Of a stretch of DNA of 64,000 nucleotides, positions 38,353 to 49,373 are shown one piece after another. Each line of letters starts with the position of its first letter. Position 1 is the first letter of the stretch. The stretch is from contig NC_081415.1 in assembly GCF_030272615.1 (NCBI RefSeq), positions 378,249,892-378,313,891 on the forward strand, in the 5' to 3' direction. Source of the stretch: Cryptomeria japonica. Lineage: Eukaryota > Streptophyta > Pinopsida > Cupressales > Cupressaceae. The notes beneath the pieces are model-generated. The model saw only the letters and a program-made list of their open reading frames with translations. It had not been told where the DNA came from and did not search any database. Position numbers and translations under genes: made by a program.

Positions 38353-39068
38353 TTGATTTCAAAGATTGAACCTAAGGATGTAAATGAAGCATGTAGAGAT
38401 GAACATTGGGTAAAAGAAATGGAAGAAGAATTGATGAAAATTGATAAGAATAATACATGGGATCTTGTTCCCATGCGTAAGGACAAAAATATAATTGGAA
38501 CCAAATGGGTCTTCCAAAACAAATTGAACGAAAAAGGTAAGTTGTTAGAAACAAAGCATGACTTGTTTGTAAAGGATATTCACAAATGGAAGGAATTGGT
38601 TATGAAGAAAATTTTTCTCCTCTTGCAAGAATTGAAGCTATAAGATTGTTTCTTGCTTTTTCTTCTCACAAGAATTTCAAAGTCTATCAGATGGATGTCA
38701 AGTTAGCATTCCTCAATGGTGAATTGGAAGAAGAGGTGTGCATTGAGAAACCAGATGGATTTCAATTGTCTGATCAAGGAGACATGGTTTTCCCATTGAA
38801 GAAATCTTTATATGGACTGAAGCAAGCCCCAAGAGCATGGTATGCTAGATTGGATGAGTATCTACTAAAGCTAGAATTTAACAAAGGTACTATTGATAGT
38901 AATCTATACTTCAAGATTGATCATGATAACATTCTGATTGTTAAAGTTTTTGTTGATGATATTATCTTTAAAGGGAATGATAATTTGTATAGTAAGTTTG
39001 CTAATGAAATGCAGAATAAATCTGAAATGCCTATGATTGGAGAGATGAAATTCTTTCTAGGATTGTAA
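38353..39068 (+). pseudogene. RT of copia element B
   Basis: Two overlapping frames, 38353-38643 and 38586-39068, joined by a frameshift. Motifs: [80 protein letters not shown] and VKVFVDDIIFKGND. Both catalytic stations (QMDVK and FVDD) are intact, so this is the best-preserved RT in the window together with that of D and G. Confidence 0.9.
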
Positions 39069-39900
39069 ATCACACAATAAAAAAAATGAATCTTTATATC
39101 TCAGTCCAAGTATGTAAAAGAGTTGTTGAAGAAGTTTGGTTTGGAAGATACAAATCCAATTGGTACTCCTATGGTGATCAGATGCAAGTTGACTAAAGAT
39201 GATGATTCCCTTAAGGCAAATCAAACTAGATACAGATCTATGATTGGTGGATTGTTCTATTTGACTCAGATCAGACCTAATATCACGAATACAATTTTTC
39301 TTGTTGCTAGATTTCAAGTTGACCCTAAGGAATCTCATGTTACTATCAAAAGAATTTTTTAGATATTTGAAAGGAATATTTGATTTTGGTTTGTGGTATC
39401 CTAAAGACAATGATTCTACTTTGAGTGCTTTTACTGATGTAGATTGGGCAGGAGATGTGGATGACAAATAGAATACTAGTGGTGGTGCATTTTTCTTGGG
39501 ATAAAGATTGGTGTCATGGTTGAGCAAAAAACATAATTCTATTTCTCTATCTACTACAGAGGTAGAGTATATTGCTACAAAAAACAATTGTACTCAAGTG
39601 GTATGAATGAAGCAGATGTTGAAGGATATCAAAGTAGCGTATGATGAGCCTATTGCTATTTACTATGACATTTCAAATGCAATTAACATTTATAAGAATT
39701 CAGTGTTGCATTCAAAGACTAAACATATATCCATCAAGTTTCACTTTTTGAGAGAAAAGGTAAGTGAGAAGGAAGACAAATTGGAGTATGTGTCTACTAA
39801 TAAATGGATAGGAAACATCTTCATGAAGCCTTTTCCTAAGGATAATTTTGAGTATCTCATAGGGAAGTTAGGTGTGATTGTCCCTTTAAATCAAAATTAA
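39069..39900 (+). pseudogene. RNase H of copia element B
   Basis: KKFGLEDTNPIGTPMV and RYRSMIGGLFYLTQIRPNI (39123-39362), then after a frame change TDVDWAGDVDDK followed by a stop, NTSGGAFFLG, SWLSKKHNSISLSTTEVEYI, and a 97-codon end frame MKQMLKDIKVAYDEPIAIYY to FEYLIGKLGVIVPLNQN (39607-39900), which ends in a natural-looking TAA. The end matches the C end of C's polyprotein in type. Confidence 0.88.
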
Positions 39901-40203
39901 GATGCACTGATATGCATCAATCTGGTGCATTTCACAGTCACATCTTGTGATCCAGATTGATGATTGGTGGCTACTACTTAGGGGGAGTAGTCAGTTTTGT
40001 GAATCAATTTTGTGGCTTGGTTGCAAATATGTGCCTTTTCTATTGATGTCAAAGGGGGAGAGATTCATGTGAAAACTATGTAGAGATAAAAAAAAGAGAA
40101 TAGTAGTGTGCAAGGTCTAAAGGGTAAGCTATTGATTTTTATTTTTCATGGATTGTGTTAGTTTTTCACATCATATGTTGCCATCAATGCCAAAGGGGGA
40201 GAT
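39901..40203 (+). other. 3' untranslated region and polypurine tract of B
   Basis: Contains gggggagtagtcagttttg (39978) and aaagggggagagattcatg (40051), two tract-like copies, before the true tract AAAGGGGGAGAT (40192-40203) that touches the LTR. Confidence 0.8.
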
Positions 40204-42433
40204 TGTTAGAAGAATGTTGCAAATATGTGCTTGAGAGGTAAAAGTACAAAGCTATGTCACATTTTTATGAAGGAAATGGTCAATGTTGATTCTTTTTAAA
40301 GTAAATCAATATAAAGTGAAATATATGTTTTGAATTTTGAAATGATGTAAACTAATAAAATTTATATTCTTTTGTCTATTTTATGTTTAGAATTTTAGTC
40401 AAAGTTAAAAAAATTATTTGAATGTATTTTTTTATAAAGTAAACACTATAATTTAGTTCTTGATAAAATGCTGAAATTGAAGTTACACAAGCCACCACAC
40501 TTTATTTAGTAAATTTTACCTTTTTTCTTTAATTTTTTTGTGTATATTGATAGCTTTAAACTTTAGTGCATGGATATATTTTGGATTATTTTTTATAAAT
40601 CTATTTTTTTCAATAAATTTGAAAAATTGTGTGCTGAAATATAACTCTTTCCAATTCCCACCACCATTTTCCTCACTTATTTATCCAAATTAGAAAAGAA
40701 TTATATCATCTTGACATAGATTCTTTTCTATACTGCATCATATTTTTTTCAAAAATTTTAAATAAATTTTAGTATTTTTCCATGACATGATAATCAACCT
40801 TATATTTTAGTACTAATGACCTACTTTCAATAAAAATAAAATATAAAATATAAAATATAAAAAAATAATTAAAATATTAAAAGATATATATTTTGTAAAA
40901 TTCACTTATAGATGTATAAAAGGGTGTTTTTACATTTAAAAAAAAATTATTTATAAGAGTAGGAGTTGTTGAAACATCGAGATTTTTTTCTTTTTTTTCT
41001 TTTGGTAATTAGACCCAAAGTGGTATAAAACATACACTTAGTAGACACTTCCAAGTGGAAAAGTTGTGGCCCATATAAAACTTAGCTATAATGAATCTAT
41101 ATAGACCATATGTTTGACTAAAATAAAAATTTAGTTAGAATTACTTAAATTCACTTGTGCTGATAAGTTGGCCTAAAACATCACATAGTTTTGTGTTGAT
41201 ATTTGATAGATGTATTGTCATTGATGTCAACATATTTCTCTATCTAAGATAGTGATATAGTGAAGTTTAGTGAAGCAAGTATGATGAAGATCAAAGTTTG
41301 CAGATTAAAGGGTTTGTAGAGGGTTGTTTGTAGTTGATTCAATTCAAGTTTCAGAGGTCCCCATGGATATTTGATTGAGTTATAGGTATCTATGTTGTGA
41401 CTGGTTTTTCAGTAGTCTAGTGGTGACAGAGTGATAGTATTTTGATTTGCATTGCTTCGCACTGTAATATCTTGTTTTGTGGATTTGGAGGTATGTTTGG
41501 GACGTTGGTGTGTATCCTCAATTCAAGTGGTTCATGGTGGGAGGTCCGCAAGTGATTTTTCAAGGTTGATAGTCATTGCAGTTAGTGTTCCTAAGGTTCG
41601 GTATTAAGATGTTGGTGATTCTAGTAATTTGTGTTGGTAATTTTTGAGTTTGTAATTAATGTTGTTCTTTAGTACATTGGTGTTCTTCATGTTCTTGGCC
41701 GACTAGATGCTTGTAGCATGTTGCAGATGTTCGAGGCATAATTCTTCAAGGGGTAACATGTTTGAGGCAAAAGATTTGGGTTTGTGCTATGTCTTGACTG
41801 GGAATGATTGGTCCGCATGTAATTTTGTATTGAGTGTGGTTGTATTTTTGTAATTAGGTGGTTAAGTGTTGAGGCAACCTTGATGATTTCTCCAAGGTTG
41901 ATGTCATGTATAAAGAATTGTGATAATCTTATATTTGTGGTGGTGTATGGATGAGTATGAGTGTGTAGCGTGCTAAATGTATACATTTTTTGAAGGCAGA
42001 GAAGAAGTGTGAAGAAATAAGTTGTTTTGTGCTTCAATGGATCTGAACCAGGCATTAAGGAGATGTTATTCCATAGTTCATAATTTTTAGATGTGATCCA
42101 TGATTGCTTGTACAGGTAGTGAGCCTTCTCTGGGCATTAAGCCTTTTTATTTTTGAGCAATGATCTCTAGGTAGTGTGCCTAAATGCATGTGCATTCCCC
42201 ATTGTAATACTTCTAATAGAATATACCTATATTGTGGGTGTATCTCCACCATGCTTTTTCCCCTAACAGGGTTTTCCATGTACAAAATCTTGGTGTTATG
42301 TGTGTTAATGATATGTTGCTAATTTATGATTTCATGTTTGTTTATCACATCTGAGAATAAGTTTAAATAGTGTGATTTTTTTGTGACAAATGATTCACCC
42401 CCCTCCTCTTAGTTGTCTACCCCATTTCCATCA
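40204..42433 (+). repeat. 3' LTR of B (with an internal insertion)
   Basis: Starts TGTTAGAAGAATGTTGCAAA and ends CCATTTCCATCA. Compared with the 5' LTR it has a 961-bp insertion (40238-41198) and lacks about 90 bp near 41640. Without the insertion it is about 1.27 kb. Confidence 0.85.
40238..41198. mobile_element. AT-rich insertion with imperfect terminal inverted repeats (MITE-like)
   Basis: Present in the 3' LTR of B but not the 5' LTR; the 5' copy reads gcttgagag then atattt without a gap. Near its left end it has acaaagctatgtcacat, and near its right end atcacatagttttgt, whose complement is acaaaactatgtgat. The two match over about 15 bases with three differences. No coding frame; long T-rich and A-rich runs. 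No convincing target duplication could be read. A non-autonomous DNA transposon is the likeliest reading, superfamily unknown. Confidence 0.5.
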
Positions 42434-42438
42434 CCTAT

Positions 42439-43190
42439 ATCATTGGCACATAGATTTCCAAGTTCATCCTAAACTATATCATATGTTGATATGGGGTCCC
42501 TCTTGCTATAGTTATAGATAGAAATCATCTGTTTAAGAACCAAGATGTCTGAGAACTTTATGAAAAGTTTCTTATTCAACACTAATTTTCAAATCCTTAC
42601 TACCCACAAAGTAATGGTCAAGTTGAGGCATCCAATAAGACTTTCATTAAGATACAAAAAAAAATCATCAATGACACTGGTCGAGATTGGCATGTGCAAC
42701 TAAATGCAACCTTGTGGGCCTATCATACATTTATCTGCACTGCTATTTGTGAAACATCTTATTCCTTGGTATATGGTGCAAAATATATTCTTCCTTTGGA
42801 GGTTGAAATACCATCATTGAGAGTCCCTTTGCAACACCTGATTGATGATGAAACATGCAAAGTGTCTAAGCTACATCAACTAGAAATGTTAGATGAAAGG
42901 TGTCAAACATCCTTGACCCATGTATGAGCATACTAGAATCATCTCCATCATAGCTACAAAAAGAAGGTCAAAGGGTGACACTTTGAAGTAGGAGACTTGG
43001 TCTAGAAAGAAACTAAGAACCCTCAATCTGCTGAGATCATTAAGGGAAAGTTTGAACCTGATTGGCTAGGGCCTTTCATTGTCAGTACAACATATGGCTC
43101 AGACATGTATCAATTGATAATACTAGAGGGAGAACCACTATCAGATCCTGTCAACAACATGCACCTCTGGATGAACTACACATGAATCTT
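42439..43190 (+). pseudogene. Integrase C-terminal half of element A (resumes after B)
   Basis: Resumes with SKFILNYIIC and YGVPLAIVIDRN (second catalytic Asp; about 42460-42530), then SNPYYPQSNGQVEASNKTFI (region of the Glu), and a 77-codon frame 42694-42927 (LNATLWAYHTFICTAICETS, GAKYILPLEVEIPSLRV). The distal GPF-like end KFEPDWLGPFIVSTTYGSD is at 43048-43100. The Tat wording (YHPQSNGQ, LWAYRT, PLEVEIPSLRV) matches the N-terminal half at 11480-11920. Confidence 0.88.
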
Positions 43191-44240
43191 GTCAACAGTT
43201 CTTCTACACGATCTTGAAAAGATACAAAAAAATTTCAAAAAAAGAAAAATACAATTTTTTTGAAAAACAAGAAAATCACCCCCTTAGTGAAAAAATGGAA
43301 AACACGCACCTTGTGTCAAATTAGGAAAAGAAAAAAATGAAAAAATAGAAAAAACTAAAGAAAAATCATTCACCCTAGAGTGAAAATTTGTCAAACAAGT
43401 GCTTTGGGGAAGTATCATGGTGAAAACCTGGAAAAAAGGAACCTCATGTAAGAAGGTCATCACTCCACTGCCTATCTTTATTATACCTATAGCATGTTGC
43501 AAGCATGATGCAAAACCTTATCATGCCTATCCATTATGATTTGATCTTGTGTCCTTGTCTAGGCTTGTGATTGGTCGACATCAAATGTGTTGTCTCTTTA
43601 GTTGCCAATATGTATATATGGTTGTCCTAGTCAATGTACATATTTCACACCCTAATTGGGATAAAATCACTTGTCATGATCAATTGAAAAAGTTATCACA
43701 GTGAAAATATTGAAAGATTTGACATGTCTATAGCTTTTAAAGTCTTGAAAAAAACCCTAAAAAGCATATAAAGTCTTGAAAAAAACCTAAAAAGCATATA
43801 AAATCCTGAAAAAATCTTTAAAAGTATATAATGTCCATGCATTAAAAATGAATGACTCATTAACAAATAAAAGTCCATGCATTAACAAATGAACAGTTCA
43901 TGTATTAACAAATGAACAGTTCATGCATTAGCAAATGAATGACTCACACATTAACAAATAAACAATTCATGCAAACAAGCATTCAAACTAATCCACTTAT
44001 CGTATCAACTATCATCAGCATCAACATTATCTTGGGTCTTATACAGGGTGTCATATACTCAAAACTAGATTATGTCCTATCTTAGACAAGGTACTACATT
44101 CCCTGAAACCAGTCATCATGATTTTCCTACCAACCATAACATCATCCACTTTGACAATGAAGACCAGAATGGTTGTTTGACTTGTTTGGATTTGTGCATC
44201 TTATCTTTTATTGATTTATATCATGTTCCTTTGTTTCTTG
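43191..44240 (+). other. Post-pol tail of element A with tandem repeats, no gene
   Basis: An A-rich stretch (43220-43370) is followed by about three 31-bp units (43735-43832: gtcttgaaaaaaaccctaaa + aagcatataaa) and about six 25-bp units (43833-43990: catgcattaacaaatgaac). Then comes a block at 44035-44215 that is well conserved with 25326-25505 of F (gggtcttatacagggtg; ccctgaaaccag; caatgaaga; tttgtgcatcttatctttt). No frame of interest. Confidence 0.65.
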
Positions 44241-44569
44241 ATGATGAGTTAATTTCATCTTGTGCATGAGTTAATTTCCTTTACTTTTTATTTTCATGGT
44301 TGTATGCATGATGGTATTTATGTAGTTATTTAATTATGATTACGAATGTTGCATGTTGTTCTATTTTACTTCCATTCCACATTACTTCGTCACATGTTAA
44401 GCATTGCATGTTATATTTTCATCGCATGAGCATTACGCATCATTTATTTAATTTAATTGCATGTTTGTTAACTTAATTTTCACATGTGCATTAATGGGAA
44501 TTTAATTAGAATATAATTAGGAATAAATTATGAAGGTTATTTTAGGGTTAGGACTAGCGGGTCCTTACA
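44241..44569 (+). repeat. 5' LTR of G, 3' part
   Basis: Ends gactagcgggtccttaca directly before the primer site; the end is partly complementary to TGTCACGACC at the 3' LTR start, as expected for LTR termini. The start is missing or undetermined. Confidence 0.6.
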
Positions 44570-44571
44570 TT

Positions 44572-44584
44572 TTGGTATTAGAGC
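44572..44584 (+). other. Primer binding site of G (tRNA-Met type)
   Basis: TTGGTATTAGAGC, one transition from the usual site, three bases after the LTR end. Confidence 0.75.
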
Positions 44585-44666
44585 ATTAGGTTTAAACTCT
44601 AGGACATTATGCCTACTATGCTAAGACTTGGTTTACTTAAACTTTTAGGGTACTTGATAGGATAAT

Positions 44667-45960
44667 ATGGTGCAAACAAGGAACAAGGTTGGACCTAGAA
44701 GTAGTGGAGCTAGCAATAATCGTAATGGAAGGTTGGATCAGATAGTTGAGCTCCTCAATCGACAAGAAACCCGAATGAACAATATGGAACAACAGATGTA
44801 AAGGGTTCTTAGTCAAAATCCTAGGAATGAACAACCCTGCCAATGAACAACCTACAAGTGAAGAACTTAGAACATAGGAAGTAAGGCAACCTAGGGTGGA
44901 AGAAGGATCTAGCAAAGGGAAGATATCGGTAGAACTAGAAACGGACCTCAACAAAGTTGGTCCACCTAAATTTGACGGAAAAACCACAGGTGATGGAGCA
45001 GAAGCATGGATTATAGAGATGGATAAGTACTTTCTACTTAGGGACTTATCTAATGATACTAGAGCTATATGGGATGCCTACCAACTTTCAGGTGAAGCAA
45101 CTACTTGGTGGTATAATGAAAGAGCATAGAACAATTTCCAACCTGGGGAACTTACTTGGGACCTTTTTCGCCAACTTTTTCGAAGGAGGTGGCTTCCACA
45201 ACACTTATTCAATAGTAAGATAAATGAGTTCTAGAAATTGACTGAAGGAGACATGGAAGTGACTCAATATTGGGAAAAAATTTCTCACCTATTGAAGTAT
45301 GTTCCACAATATTAGGTGAATGAGAACTTTAGGGTCCACAAGTTCATACTAGGACTGAAACCACAAATAGGAGCAGAAGTTGAAATACATAGTCCTGAAA
45401 CGATGGCATTGGCATTTGAGAAGACCACTATGCAAGAACAAAAGTAAAAATAGATCTACGAAGCTAGGAACAAGAACTCAAAAGTCAAAAAGAGGAAGTT
45501 TCAAAGTAACAATCAAAAGGGTGGAACTCAGTACATCAGAAACATGAAGAAGGACAATACCGGGGATAATAAGGGACAAAATTTCAATAAGAACTATAAC
45601 AGAGGGAACAACAACTATGGAAACAACAATTATAACAACAGGGACTATCTCTTTGGTTGTTGTGTCTAATGCTTTTCCATGCAACCCGTTCTGTTTTGGA
45701 TGTTAATCTCTAATTCTATTCCTCATAGAATCATTTTGGAAAGGTTTTTGGGGTCCCTTCAAAACCCGTTTTTGCCTTAATCCAAAACAACTATGGAAAC
45801 AACAAGTATAGCAACAGGGACAACAATAGGAAGGACAAGTCAGAGTATAAAAACGGACCCAAAGAAGGATGTTTTAATTATGGAGGAAACTATTATGCTA
45901 AACAATGCGAGCAATGCACAACTAAGACTAGAGGGAAGAGGCAGCCACAAAACTAGATTC
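44667..45960 (+). pseudogene. Gag of chromovirus G, with an internal insertion
   Basis: Starts MVQTRNKVGPRSSGASNNRN; continues LNRQETRMNNMEQQM then a stop. Core frame 44896-45129: VGPPKFDGKTTGDGAEAWII and YQLSGEATTWWYNERA, the Retrotrans_gag signature, then TWDLFRQLFRRRWLP. The tail is Asn/Lys/Gly-rich (NYNRGNNNYGNNNYNN). At about 45644-45786 a foreign stretch of about 140 bp interrupts the Asn-rich tail, and the motif caactatggaaacaacaa occurs on both sides. A zinc knuckle follows as GCFNYGGNYYAKQCEQC (about 45870), damaged at Cys and His. Confidence 0.75.
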
Positions 45961-46690
45961 ATGCTACAGTAGACAACTGTCAAGCAGATTTCCAAGCTTC
46001 ACCTATCCAACTTAATGGTAAAATTTTTGGTCATGCAGTTTCCATTCTTATAGACACAGGTACTACTGAATATTTTGTGGACCCTATAATTGTATCTAAG
46101 TTTCAATGTTAAGCCTGGTTTTATGTCAAAACCTTGGAATGTGCAATATGGAAATCGGGCAGAGCGGAGGGTAGACAAATGTTTGGCATGCAGTGAATTA
46201 CAACTTCCTAACTTCCTAACAAAAGTAAATCTCTATGTAGCCCCATTAGGAAGTTATGATGTCATCTTAGGAATCAACTAGTTGACTGAGCATAAAGCCA
46301 TAGTGAATTGTAAGGATAAACTTGTGGAATGCCTTGATGACCTTAGAAATCAGGCGAAGATACAAGGGGAAAAGAAGCCTTTACAACAGGAAAAAGTCTG
46401 CAATGCAACCTCAAAGGGCCCAAAGGAAGGGTTGTGAAATATATGTGGTACACATCAACGAATTGGAGGATGATAATAATGGACTTGATGCACGCCCTAT
46501 CCTTTGAGAATACTAAGATGTCTTTCCCAAGGATTCACCAGGGTTGCCTCCCAAGAGGGAATTTGACTTTACTATTGATCTACACCTTGGGATTGAACCT
46601 CAATCCAAGGCACCCTATAGAATGGAAACCACAAAATTATGAGTTAAAGGTGCAACTGCAAGAGTTAATGGACAAGGGTCTAATCTGACC
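45961..46690 (+). pseudogene. Protease and RT N-terminus of chromovirus G
   Basis: Protease active site VSILIDTGTTEYFVDPIIVS (46040-46100) keeps D-T-G. Then a frame change and LQLPNFLTKVNLYVAPLGSY with VILGIN (46190-46280), the second protease block, where the usual DxILGxxWL is recognisable. The linker to RT runs through 46300-46690, ending in the frame WKPQNYELKVQLQELMDKGL, the usual RT start (ELKxQLxELLxKGFIRPS). Confidence 0.75.
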
Positions 46691-47730
46691 AAGTGTATCA
46701 CCATGGGGAGCGCTAGTAATATTTGTCAAGAAGAAGGATGGCACACTCCGCTTATGCATTGACTACAAAATGTTGAACAAAGTCACCATCAAGAATAGGT
46801 ACCCACTTCCTAGAATAGATGAGTTATTTGACCAGATGAAAGGTGCAATAGTGTTCTCAAAAATTGAACTTAGGTCAGGATATCACCAACTCCGCATACG
46901 GGATAAAGATATACACAAAACCACCTTTCAAACTCGCTATGGACAATATGAGTTCATAGTATTACCTTTTGGATTGACAAATGAACGGGTCGCTTTCATG
47001 AACCTTATGAATAGTGTATTTAGGGATTGTTTGGACGACTTTATCCTAATTTTCACAGATGATATCCTTATCTACTCAAAATCCATAAAGGAGCATGAGA
47101 AACACTTAAGGATAGTTTTGTAGAGGTTAAGGGAACATAAGCTCTATGGTAAATTGCCCAAATGTGCCTTTTTCCAAAGGAAGATCCATTACCTAGGGCA
47201 TATTATTTTTGAAGATGGAGTCTCCATTGATCCAGAAAATATCAAAGCAATCACGGAATGGCCAACCCCTCAAATTTTTTTTGAGGTCCATAGCTTTATG
47301 GGGTTAACAGGATATTATAGGAAGTTTGTAGAAGGGTTCTCTAAGATTCCAGCTCCTATAACTACACTCCAAAGGAAGGGAAGACAATTTGATTGGATAG
47401 AGGAGTGTGAGAAAGATTTAACCTACTAAAATAGAAGTTGAACTCAGCACCTGTACTTACCATACCTAAACTAAATGGACCATTCATAGTTATCACTGAT
47501 GCATCCAGAGAAGGAATACAAGGAGTGTTAGTTCAAAATGCACAGGTGGTAGCCTATGAGTCCAAAAAATTGAAGCTACATGAAGTCAATTATGCTTCAC
47601 ATGACTTGGAATTAGCTACCATTGTTCATGCTCTCCAAATGTGGAGACACTATCTCTTGGGTAAGCCATTTAAGCTAAAGACCGATCATCATGAGTTGAG
47701 ATACAATCTTTACCCAACCTAATCTGATTG
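46690..47730 (+). pseudogene. RT and RNase H of chromovirus G
   Basis: [22 protein letters not shown] region (46755-46810), [30 protein letters not shown], and the catalytic box [11 protein letters not shown], which keeps both aspartates (46770-47123). After one stop come KCAFFQRKIHYLGHIIFEDG, WPTPQIFFEVHSFMGLTGYY and FVEGFSKIPAPITTL (47154-47429). RNase H 47438-47722: FIVITDASREGIQGVLVQ (first Asp) and VNYASHDLELATIVHALQMW with LKTDHHELRY. Only three or four breaks over 1 kb. Confidence 0.9.
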
Positions 47731-47789
47731 CAAGGAAGAGAATATGGTTAGAATTCTTGAGTGAGTATGATTTTGGGATAGACTAGATC

Positions 47790-48900
47790 AAGGGCAAGGA
47801 AAATAGAGTGGCTGATGCTTTAAGCAGAAGGAGACACTTGATAGTGTAGCAACTATGAGGACTACGTTGAGACAAGTGATGGATAATCTCCAAGGGGATG
47901 AACATTACGACTTAGTCAAGAGCGCCTTAGAAACTAATCTTTCCGGCCTTCATTTTGATGGATACACCCTAGAACTAGATGGACTTCTTAGATACACGAG
48001 GAGAATGTATATTCCCAATAAAGGAGGGTTAAGGGATTTGATCATGGAAGAAATGTACAATGTTCCTTATTCTAGACACCCTGGTGTGAATAAGATGGTT
48101 GCGGATATGAAACCCTAGTATTTTTGGTCGGGACTTAAGAAAGATGTGATAGCCTATGTGAGGAAATGTTTTGAATACCAATGAGTCAAGGCTGAGCATA
48201 TACACCCGACGGGGTTGTTGTTCTTGCACCATGTGCCAAATTATAAATGTCAGGTGATAAGTATGGATTTTATTTAGGGACTACCTATGTCCAGACATAA
48301 GCATGACATGATATTGGTTGTAGTAGAAAATATGACTAAGGTATCTCATTTCATACTCGGTAATATTAAGGATGGATCAGTAGCTTTGGCACAAAAATTT
48401 GTCAAGGAAATTTTCCAGTTACATGGGGTACGTGAGACAATAATTTCAGACTGAGATGTAAGAATGACTTCATGGTTTTGGACCACTTTGAATGCAGCTT
48501 AGGGACAAGGTTGAACTTTAGTACAACCTATCATCCTTAGATCAACGAACAAACTGAGAGGGTGAATCAGGTAGTAGAGGACCTATTCAGGATGTATTGT
48601 ATGGATCAACAGTACAAATGGGAGGACTTTCTTTCCTTAGTTGAGCTTGCTTTCAATAATTCCTATCACTCATCTATAGGCATGGCACCATTTGAGGCTC
48701 TTATGGGCATAAGTGTAGAACACCTATTAGTTGGAAAAAAGTAGAAGATAGAGTTTTAGTTGGTCTGGAACTACTCAAGGAGATGGAAGAACAGATGGTG
48801 TCGATAAGGGCTAGACTCAAAGAAGTAGTTGACAAACAAAAGAGCTATGTAGATAAGAATAGGACCTTTCAATAGTTTTCAGTAGGAGATAAGGTCTTCT
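47790..48900 (+). pseudogene. Integrase of chromovirus G
   Basis: YNVPYSRHPGVNKMVADMKP followed by a stop and FWSGLKKDVIAYVRKCFEYQ (HHCC region with the first Cys of the pair; 48050-48190), LQGLPMSRHKHDMI-type start of the core with stops (48270-48310), then a degraded middle. The frame 48562-48744 NQVVEDLFRMYCMDQQYKWE, LSLVELAFNNSYHSSIGMAP carries the end of the core; the expected Glu is in TERVNQ just before it (48555). Several stops and a frameshift at 48740 mark it as dead. Confidence 0.82.
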
Positions 48901-49300
48901 TGAGGGTGAGACCTCAAAAGAAAGCCATTTCTTTCAGGAAGTCCTTAAAATTGGCACCTAGATATGCTGGGTATTTTTGACATCTTAGAAGTGGTTAATC
49001 GAGTTGCTTACCGGCTTGACTTATCACTTGCTCTTGCCTGGATCCACAGTGTTTTTCATGTTTCCTTGCTTAAGCCCTATCATCCCAATATTTCTCATCT
49101 TCTTGATTGGTGTGCACTACAGGTACATGAACCTGGGGTGTTGCTAGTGGATCCCACTTGAATTATTGATAGGCTCACTATTCATTTGCGCAAGAGAGAG
49201 ATCTTGCAGTATAAGGTCCAGTGGGACCAATATTCAGAGGATAGTGCTACATGGGAAAACGTTAAGGATATAGAGTGTCCTTTCCCACAATTGCTTTGAT
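48901..49300 (+). pseudogene. Integrase C-terminus and chromodomain of G
   Basis: The GPF-like part reads FLRVRPQKKAISFRKS, then frame 48964-49161 with ILEVVNRVAYRLDLSLALAW and VFHVSLLKPYHPN. After one stop a chromodomain is clear: LRKREILQYKVQWDQYSEDS, ATWEN (49180-49260). The Y-K-V-Q-W and S-A-T-W-E positions are those of the Tekay/Del type chromodomain. Ends FPQLL and a stop. Confidence 0.85.
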
Positions 49301-49373
49301 AGACATTATAATTATTTTTATGCTTGTTTCTTTGTAAGACATCGAGACAATGTCAATTCCTTGTGGGGAAGGA

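Larger units (their letters stand above)
11921..42433 (+). mobile_element. Element B: Ty1-copia retrotransposon inserted in A's integrase
   Basis: Ends are TGTTGGAAGA and CCATTTCCATCA. Flanking 5-bp duplications are cccat (11916-11920) and cctat (42434-42438), one transition apart. B consists of the 5' LTR (11921-13037 plus 35466-35690), internal region 35691-40203 and 3' LTR 40204-42433. The 22.4 kb between the two halves of the 5' LTR are element C and what C holds. Removing B restores a continuous gypsy integrase context. Confidence 0.85.

Noticed and set aside
39057-39587. Minus-strand frame of 176 codons
   Set aside because: It is antisense to the RNase H of B in the plus strand, whose motifs are clear; the minus frame has no known motif.
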